From positions 1-49,833 of the forward strand of contig WION01000384.1 in NCBI GenBank assembly GCA_015039365.1: a stretch of 49,833 bases of DNA, in the 5' to 3' direction. The notes beneath the pieces are model-generated. The model did not search any database and was not told the origin of the DNA. It saw only the letters and a list, made by a program, of their open reading frames with translations. This DNA comes from Amanita rubescens (Eukaryota; Basidiomycota; Agaricomycetes; Agaricales; Amanitaceae). Every line of letters starts with the position of its first letter. The first letter of the stretch is position 1. Both the position numbers and the translations under genes were made by a program. Below, in pieces: positions 42,434 through 49,833 of this stretch.

Positions 42434-42749
42434 GCAGTTCTGGCTCTATATAAAGCGCGACACCTCCCAATCACCACTTTGATCGGTAGACCAAAGTTTC
42501 TCTTACGAAAGATAATCAGTGAATATGAAATTGTACTATTAATAGTCTAGTGATCGACGCGAACGATAACAGCCACCGAGCAATCGTATCTCAGTCACGA
42601 TCCGATACGCGGCTCTTCCAGTGACAAATGTCGCCAGTTAGATGGTATCTTTAATCCTCTCCTCACATATAAAAGACATAACAATTACATTAATAAAACG
42701 ACATATTAATCGCAAACATGTAATGGTACAAAATTAGATGTGCTCTAAG
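42434..42749. other. Gap between two minus-strand genes
   Basis: It contains a TATA-like tatataaag on the plus strand (ctttatata on the minus strand) at about 42447-42456. No gene. Confidence 0.4.
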
Positions 42750-43439
42750 TTATTGACGAACCCTCAAGTCAAGCTGAGGAAGCTCGTTTAGGTGCCCGAA
42801 CCTCCTTCCCGTCCTCAAAATGGTTGCCTTGCCCTGTTCTGCAAAATCTATTATCTGAATCTCCAAGGCCCCACCCGCCGTCAAATCCGGAATCGAACTA
42901 AAATCACCACCCGTGGCCCTTAACGCTGCCAACCCATGCTCGGCCCACACTCTGCACGTCCAACTGGCATCGTTCTGCACTATCGGAACAGTGCTTAAAA
43001 TTTGATCAATATGTTGTACTTGTTGCGCAAACGGCACGGCGTTGGATAGCTTGGCAACAAGAATCCGCGCTGTCATGGTGGGGCTCCTCATCACGTTCCC
43101 AGGTCGCTGGTCATACCGCCAGGGTGGCGTTTCTCCGTCAGCGAGCTGCATGCCGGGTGTGAGGTTGTTCACGGCGTGGAAGAAGTGGGAGTCTCTGTCT
43201 TCCAAATTCTGGCTCTCCACCTTGGGAGCAAGAAGTAAGCTCCAGTGGAATCCTTGTCTTTCCGGACGGTACTGGAGCGTGATGAAAAGACGGTTCTTGT
43301 TCTTGTCATCGGAGCTGCGAAGGCAGCCCCGGCGATGCAGCGATCCCGAAGCACCTTTTGTATCACAACCTTTGGTAACCGGTGATGCGAGTATGGTGCA
43401 TAGGAAAAGAAAGAAGACGGCTATGATTGAAAAGCGCAT
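42750..43439 (-). CDS. Secreted DUF6914-like protein
   Basis: This single exon encodes 229 aa from ATG 43439, with a TATA element (atataaaa, minus) at 43517-43524, 78 nt upstream. The first roughly 20 residues (MRFSIIAVFFLFLCTILASP) form a signal peptide. The mature part has the family layout: FITLQYRPERQGFHWSLLLA, SHFFHAVNN, PPWRYDQRP, ARILVAKLSNAVPF, IDQILSTVPIVQND and the core WTCRVWAEHGLAALRATGG. The WxC...W core and the HW element resemble the protein at 15360-15866, but that one lacks a signal peptide. Function is unknown; the DUF6914-type assignment is from pattern memory. It looks intact. Confidence 0.78.
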   Translation of the reverse strand: MRFSIIAVFFLFLCTILASPVTKGCDTKGASGSLHRRGCLRSSDDKNKNRLFITLQYRPERQGFHWSLLLAPKVESQNLEDRDSHFFHAVNNLTPGMQLADGETPPWRYDQRPGNVMRSPTMTARILVAKLSNAVPFAQQVQHIDQILSTVPIVQNDASWTCRVWAEHGLAALRATGGDFSSIPDLTAGGALEIQIIDFAEQGKATILRTGRRFGHLNELPQLDLRVRQ

Positions 43440-43979
43440 TGTGGTCTGAGAGGAAGAGAATTTGAAAGAATAGTTTAGAGGGCCAGCCTGAGGAGGCTCT
43501 TACCCAGCGCACTCTATTTTATATCTGCAAGAACGTGCTATTCTTATTAGTGTTTGTTCATAATTTTCCAAATGTCATTGCATTCACATATTCCGACGTG
43601 GACAGCTTCTGGCGTAGTGACGAACATTTACGGAATTTTCGCATTCAGCGGTGATGAACTATCGCGGAAAGCGATGCCTCATTTACGCTATCATAGGTTG
43701 GTGTAAACTTTGAACCTTGTTTGACGCTGTTAAATTAACGGACTTTGAGGGTCTATAGTGAGGTTTCCATCATAGAGATGGATGAAATTTTCCACAGGTG
43801 CAATTACGGACCTTACGTGTATAGCTTTTTAATATCGCCCAACGGGTCCAGCATAGCAGTATCGGTGTTTGAGAAGCAAGCTAAAGTGTAACGTTATGGT
43901 CATACGGTCGGGACGAACATTATTCCACTCCAGCTCCACTCTTTCACACAAATTCCTAATCTAGAGCACAAAATCCGAT
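43440..43979. other. 5' flank of the secreted gene and 3' flank of the oxidase
   Basis: Only the TATA element at 43517-43524 (minus) was recognised. Confidence 0.45.
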
Positions 43980-45874
43980 TCAGAACTTGAATCCTCCAGC
44001 AAGGCCCATCACATTGTCTGGATCCACCTTCTTTTTGAGCGCCTTCAACAGCCGGACGTTGGCACCGTACATCTGATTCAGCGGGGTGCCGAACAAGGCG
44101 TAGTTTGGATAAGCTGATGCTCCATTAGCCATTGATTGGCCATTTAGCGACAACGCGCTTTGGAGAGCGACTTTGCTCTGCCCTGCGGCGGCATAAAAGT
44201 CGGTGTCAAACTCCGGAGATGCCCATGCATAATTGATATTAAATGGAGACATGACTACGGAACGGTCTGCCGGGTACGCTGTGGGCGTCGTATTGTGACT
44301 TAGGATGGCCTGGGTGAATGGTTCGATATCGTATGAGACGACCACAGCCGATTTGCGTGCCAGAGTTTGACCCCAGAACTTTATCGTAAGTTAGCCACAA
44401 TGCGGCTAATAATATCATAATCAATTACCATTGTTTCGTTTACGATAGCGTCGATTACAGTTGGAGTATACTCTAGGATTGGAGTAGTACAGAAGAGATT
44501 TCTGCCGTTGTGAAATGAGGATGATGACCAGCACAGTAGGATATTTCGTCGACCTACCGTTTGCCAACCGTTGCATTTGCAGGAATCGATCGAATCAAAG
44601 ATAGTAGACTCCTTTGAGAGATATTTGCTTGAAGAGCCTGAATATTCATGAATTTGTCGAACATTCCAGTTGGAGGGCTCGGTGCGTCGTAGAACAGTAT
44701 CTGTACAACGATGAACTGATGCGGCTTCAGTAAGCATCGTTTCAAAATTACATATTAGTGGTCATACCTCACTTCCCACGAAGTTCAAGGTAGTCAAAAT
44801 GCTTGCTTTCGGGTCATTGACTTGCGTGTTAAAGGTAGGGATGGCGGATCTGAGGTCTGGCAGGGCTGCTTGGCTGTAGACAAGTATACCGCCCCATACG
44901 TCCGTTTGAGGGAATGTTTTCATAGTGAACTCGGTCACGATTCCCTGAAAAACATTGTCAACACCAATCTCTTATCACTCCGCGCATTAACTCACAAAGT
45001 TGTTGAGCCCGCCCTTCAAGCCGAACATAAGCTCAGAATTCGAGTTTTTCGAGACGATTATGATATCGCCTGTTGGGATGACAAGTTTGTAGGCAGTAAC
45101 CGTGTCAAACCCTAGTCCGTGCTGGTTACTTTTAAATGAATATCCTGGAAAGATGGCTCGTTGGATTTTAGGGGTAAGACGGGGTGGTGTAGCGAACCTC
45201 CACCGAGAAGGAAACCAGCCACACCCACACCAGAAACTCGTCCGCCAAGGACGCTGACGTTATGGGGCATCAGCGCCTCGTAAACATCGTCCCAGATGAG
45301 CCCAGCTCCAATGGCGACCGTCTTTGACTTCGCGTTGTACTTGATTTTCGAGAACCGGCGCATTGAAATGAGGACGCCTTTGGTCGAGCTAAACCCTGGA
45401 TTTGCCGAATGACCTCCACCCTTAACCTAAGAAAACATTAAGACAGGTTATTCGGTAGAATTCTAAAAGCGCACCGCAAATGGTGTCTTCGTGGATCCCA
45501 AAATTTTGAGCTAAAATGTTCGCTTAATTATCAAGGTGACACCGGCGCGAGGGGATGAGGAAGATGCTCACAATCTTAGCAACGTCCTTGGATGTACTTG
45601 GTTCGACTGTACATGCCGCATGCACCACGTTGGTGAGTGACCAGGATGTGATGTCTTTCGTGTACTGTGCGCTACCTACCCGCCGGATGAGAAGGGCCAC
45701 AACGAATCTATTTTCTCGCTTACTGGCGTAATAAACGCGACTAGCGGATGAGACAGATTTTGAGATTTGTTTGCAGACTTTTGAGTAGTCGACATTTTGC
45801 TCCCTCTCTTGAATCACTTTTCCATGAGCGAGTTGTAGAGAAAGCGCTAGAATCCACAGATTACGAAGATACAT
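43980..45874 (-). CDS. Secreted FAD-linked oxidase (berberine-bridge-enzyme-like)
   Basis: Nine exons close in frame at 491 aa: 45724-45874, 45572-45675, 45475-45510, 45198-45426, 44996-45144, 44768-44944, 44558-44715, 44429-44501 and 43980-44378. A signal peptide is present (LRNLWILALSLQLAHG). The PCMH-type FAD domain has YTKDITSWSL, KGGGHSANPGFSST with the flavin-linking His, VAIGAGLIWDDVYEAL and GGRVSGVGVAGFLLGGG, which lacks the Cys used in bicovalent members, so a single covalent link is expected. The C-terminal BBE module is YPNYALFGTPLNQMYGANVR followed by LLKALKKKVDPDNVMGLAGG. Members oxidise sugars, alkaloids or aromatic alcohols with O2; the substrate here is unknown. It looks functional. 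Confidence 0.9.
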
Positions 45875-48800
45875 TATGTCTTCTTCAGGAGCCTAAGGTT
45901 CGTCGCCGCAAGCTGTTAAATAGGTCATTGGTGTGTCTCAGATGCGCTGTGCAGCGGGTAGAGAAAGAGCCGCACCTCCTAAGCCTGATTTATAATTCAT
46001 CCCTTAGGAGTATAATATCATCGCTGACATTTCAAGCGGGTATGTAGTATTGGATCCATGCAATATGCGAGTGGGATTCCTACTCCCGAGGTTGAAGTTG
46101 AGCGAAGCGTCGCAAACTCGCAGAACGTTGAACTTTGCAAAAGTGCCCGTCGCTTCCATGATGCGATCAACCTGGCACGCATGTACAAACAAATGCTGAA
46201 CGCGCGTGGTTGACGGAAGGGACCAATACGCCACCTTACATGCGCTCCACATCCCAGCATTCTGACAAGCCGTGTTTCATGGGAAATCGCGAGAGGGTAA
46301 GGCACAACTGGACTCGTCCCTGAATGAAAAGTGTAACCCCCTAACACTGTGGCAGACAACCGAGCGGCCATCCGCCGCACCACAGTATGTTTCGAATGCT
46401 GAAAACGTTAACGATGTTGTAAGCCGCTAACAATGTTCACAGCACATATATTTCACATATATTTGTATCCGTGACAACGAATTGACGCGCATAGTTAAAG
46501 CAGAACGTAACCATATTATCTTCAAGACCGCCTCACATCAGACTACGCGAGTCCGGGCACCCTGTAGTGAACATGGAGTAAGAAGATATCGGAAGAGAGG
46601 GACGACGACTAACCTCGTATTCGACATTTCCCTAGGATATTCACATGCACTTCCTCGGTCGCATTTACCTCCGATCCACAGTCGACATCGGACAGGATGG
46701 CAAGGAGGACCGTGGCGACCCTTCTCTACACCGATCATCGGACTGCTTTCCTATAGTCGTAAATCAGTCTTCTCCCGCAAGATTAAAAGCCTGCTCTTCG
46801 AACCTCGCAGCTTTCCCGTACTTTCTGAAGCCACTTTACACACTTCTGGAAGGACTGGATGGGCAACAGAAACTGGGGTGAATAGGCCTCTATATTAAGA
46901 TATTAAGGACTTACGGTCGATTCTTTCTCTAGCCGGCCCGCATCCTCAAGCCACCATCCCTCTGAAATCGACCCTCTACTTATGCCTTGAAAACGGTGGG
47001 AGGATGGCTCGCACGTCCAGCTCTCCAGATTGCAAGGCATGACCCAGCATCCCGTTTCGGAATCCCATGAACCACCGGATATAGTTTCTTTTAACTTAGG
47101 GGTAGACTATCTTCAGCCGATCGCGGAAGGTCCGATTACGAGAGATACGCACTTCGGAGTCTTCAATGCGCGACTCTTGGTCAGTGATACTCCCAGTTAT
47201 GCTCTGAGAGAATTTCGCCAGGCTGACAGTATGTTCAACAGAGCTTTCAAAAAGCGGAACATCGCTATTCTGGATTAATGGAACAGGTTCCTGTGAAGTC
47301 TTCTGTCTCTGTCTTTGACTATTCTTCGCGCGCTCGCGGAGAATCTTGAGAAATTGAGTCTTGTCGACGGGATGTATGCGAGAACAGCTTCCAGCCCGCT
47401 GGCACTTTCCTCGAATATGGTTGATACAAACTTCCGATATCGTAGCTCGGGTACGATGGCACTTGACATGAATTAGTTATTTAACTAGCTCTTGAATCTT
47501 ATTACAAACCTTGGCTTCCCCTAACAATTCCATCATGCGAGGCAGGACGTCCGCATATATAGAAATACTACTCGCCCTGTAAGGCTAAAGTCCAAGGCGA
47601 CACAATAACGGACACAGAATGCCAAAGCAGACGAGTAAAAATAAATTCAAAATAATAATTTCAAGACATACCCGATCCGCGCCACCAGGGTGCATGCGTC
47701 GCAGTGGCGACGAGGCATTGTCCATCTTGACAGTCATTATACTCGATTATGCGCCAGGAAGTTGAAGGTATCACCTAGGAGAGTGTACGGATAAGAAAGT
47801 GGCGTGCGCAGCATATTTAACCAGCGCGTCATCTGTTTTCCAGTGGACATGCTATATCGAGCATATCGTCCTCGCGTAGTTAACTTCCAGTATGATGGAT
47901 TGGGGTCCGGAGGCGGAGTCACGGTGACGCTACCGCGAACCTGAGTCACATGGCCACGTGGCCGTCACCTAACCGTGACAGACGCCGCACGCGCCACCGC
48001 TGGTGCCAAGCCAAAGAAGGAGTTCTGGGCCTATTCCAGTCTATTCCCTGATGCAGATGGCCGCCACCTTGAGCTCCTCATACAGGGCAACGCCACGTGT
48101 ATGTATTTTACCCTTTCGTTTCTTATGTATGAACCTGCAACTGGCAGGCACGCCGCACAGTTAACTACTGGCTTTGGCAGTTTGATGCTCTAAATTAAAG
48201 GTAGCGCAAATCGCTGGCAGTCTTGAACGGTTTCTTTACTAATATTGGTCTTCGCAACGCGGTATCTCCCTTATCTATAGAAGAAGTCAAAAATACATCG
48301 TGTCTCACAATGGTACAAAGCTTCTGGTAAGTTGGGTTAGGGCACCCGCACTCTATGCCTCGTCTTTTCGCCATCTTGCGTCTCTCTGTCTTCCTCTTTT
48401 CCATCTACGTCTTTCTTTCATTTCGTCTCTTCATCTTCCTATCGCCTTTTAATCTCATTTGGGGTTACATATGCAAATTTGACTCTAAGCGATGCTCCTG
48501 GCGACATTGTCAACACGGACCAACTTGAAATTTTCCATCCCATCATCATTTCGTATTTCTTTCGAACAGCGATTAATACTAAACGCTTTATTAAACAATT
48601 TTTATAGCCCGAAAAAACAAAAGTCTTGTACGTATCTTACCCCCATCCGTGAGTTAATCTCGATGGATTGTTGTTCGATTGGCAGGATCGACGCTGAAGG
48701 TCAATACTCAATTCGTAAATATCCGCTTCAAAATACGGCACAAAACCATAGTTGAAGCAGTTGATCCATTCACCTCGGAGCCATGGGCCAATATCACGTC

Positions 48801-49833
48801 ACAGGCACCTGCCAGCGTTAGCACTACGAAAAGAGCCTGCCTGAGCCATCCTGTCGATCGTCTTTGATCGCTCCCTTCAGCAACGCAAGTCCCGGTACTC
48901 TGAACCTGCGTCAGGGTACCGTCGCGACTTGGACTTAAACGGCATTCAATTCAGCGACTTTGGCTCGCTGAATGTTGATATTTGCATCCGGTGAGTGTTA
49001 ACATGTTTTTCCCGAAGGACATCATATAGTGTTACCTATAGTGTCCGGGACCGAAGGCGGTGAGCATGGAGACTGCTTGATGCCGGAAATTGTGAGTGGT
49101 ATGCATGTCAGTGCGAGGTATGTCCATTACTCACAATCACTAACCCAGTTGTTACTAGTATTCATAACGGGGTTGTGAGCATATTCTTTGTGAGCCTACA
49201 AGGTCTTGTGTAAGATTAAATGTACAGAAACTAGTTTACAGTACTACTGTGACGTTCCGTAAATCAACCCTATGCATGTCGGGTCACCTCCCTCCCTATT
49301 GGGACTAGTACGAGCAGTTATTATACACATTCAACTACCAAATGCAGTGCATGATACACAGATCGCACCGACCAAGACCAGTTGTGCAGATGGTTGATTG
49401 GGAACAGACTCGGAATGGGGGGTAGCGAAATGAGGGAACGAAGAGCGAGACAGGACCAGGGGGAGCGAGACAAGACCAGGAAAGGGGGCAGGGGGGGAGG
49501 CGACGACATGAACAGCGCACCAAGAGTACATACACACATTCGGCCACACTACCATGCGGCATAACACCGAAACATACGGATAAAGATTACAGTGGTTGAT
49601 GACATGCGCCACGGGGGCCTAAACAAGGTTTTTTTAAAAAAAAAAAAGACCAGTTGTTGGAATGAGTCCTTAAACTTCAGCTTGGTTTTCCTCGGCGTCT
49701 ACTGGCGCCTTGTACGTCTTTAGAAGCAATGAACTCACAACCACTGACCAAGAGCTACACCTCGTCAGATGTACGTATTCCTTTCCATCCTATATATAGA
49801 CTTACGACAATCCCATGGCGAGGGATGCCCAAA
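45875..49833. other. Four kilobases without a supported gene
   Basis: Many short frames occur on both strands, none with a recognisable domain, exon chain or promoter. Weak candidates are plus 47030-47278 (82 codons, ATG start, contains DTHFGVFNARLLVSDTPSYA), minus 47737-47949, and plus 47975-48193 (contains EFWAYSSLFPDADGRHLELL). A purine-rich tract runs at 49431-49505 (gagcgagacaggaccaggg-like units) and a T6/A12 run at 49629-49648. A TATA-like tatatata near 49791-49798 could belong to a gene beyond the window. Confidence 0.4.

Noticed and set aside
49321..49612. Overlapping Ser/Pro/Leu-rich minus frames
   Set aside because: They arise from the purine-rich tract on the plus strand; three overlapping frames are open at once, which indicates composition bias.

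Overview
The window looks like nuclear DNA of a mushroom-forming basidiomycete (Agaricomycetes). Genes are split by many short introns (mostly 46-62 nt, GT...AG), TATA boxes sit 40-80 nt upstream of several start codons, and the families are typical of that group: a TKL-type kinase, a BTB/POZ protein, fungal HNH_2 proteins, APH-like kinases, small lineage-restricted proteins, a berberine-bridge-like flavin oxidase and MFS and P450 remnants. No tRNA, rRNA, CRISPR array or complete transposon was seen.

Layout. 1-817 is the 3' end of a TPR gene in AT-rich DNA. 1.7-9.4 kb is a graveyard of MFS transporters: two minus-strand paralogues about 3.8 kb apart, both with several frameshifts, plus one short fragment. 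9.99-15.3 kb is a housekeeping island: GPI16/PIG-T (minus) and AFG2/Drg1 (plus) are divergent across 110 bp. 15.4-20.1 kb holds a DUF6914-like protein, an APH-family kinase, a cytochrome P450 tail, an HNH_2 gene and a truncated second kinase-like gene. 21.2-23.9 kb holds a BTB gene with a tandem zinc-ribbon tail and a second, frameshifted copy of the HNH_2 gene. 25.8-31.0 kb carries small basidiomycete proteins and a convergent pair of PD-(D/E)XK-like paralogues. 32.1-36.6 kb carries a TKL kinase with exon-encoded N-terminal repeats and a type II membrane protein resembling a glycosyltransferase. 37.7-39.8 kb holds two more pseudogenes (MYND-type protein tail and UBA3). 40.0-45.9 kb holds a coiled-coil protein, a membrane protein with probable hidden 5' exons, a secreted DUF6914-like protein and a secreted flavin oxidase. 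45.9-49.8 kb shows no gene I can support.

I built exon models by hand. Those for AFG2 (878 aa), the TKL kinase (523 aa), the type II membrane protein (496 aa), the flavin oxidase (491 aa), HNH_2 copy 1 (392 aa) and the APH kinase (284 aa) close in frame. GPI16 closes only if one extra base in a C-run is discounted or a 31-nt intron is allowed. The genes do not form an evident cluster or pathway. The main message is a small conserved core inside a region of duplication and decay.
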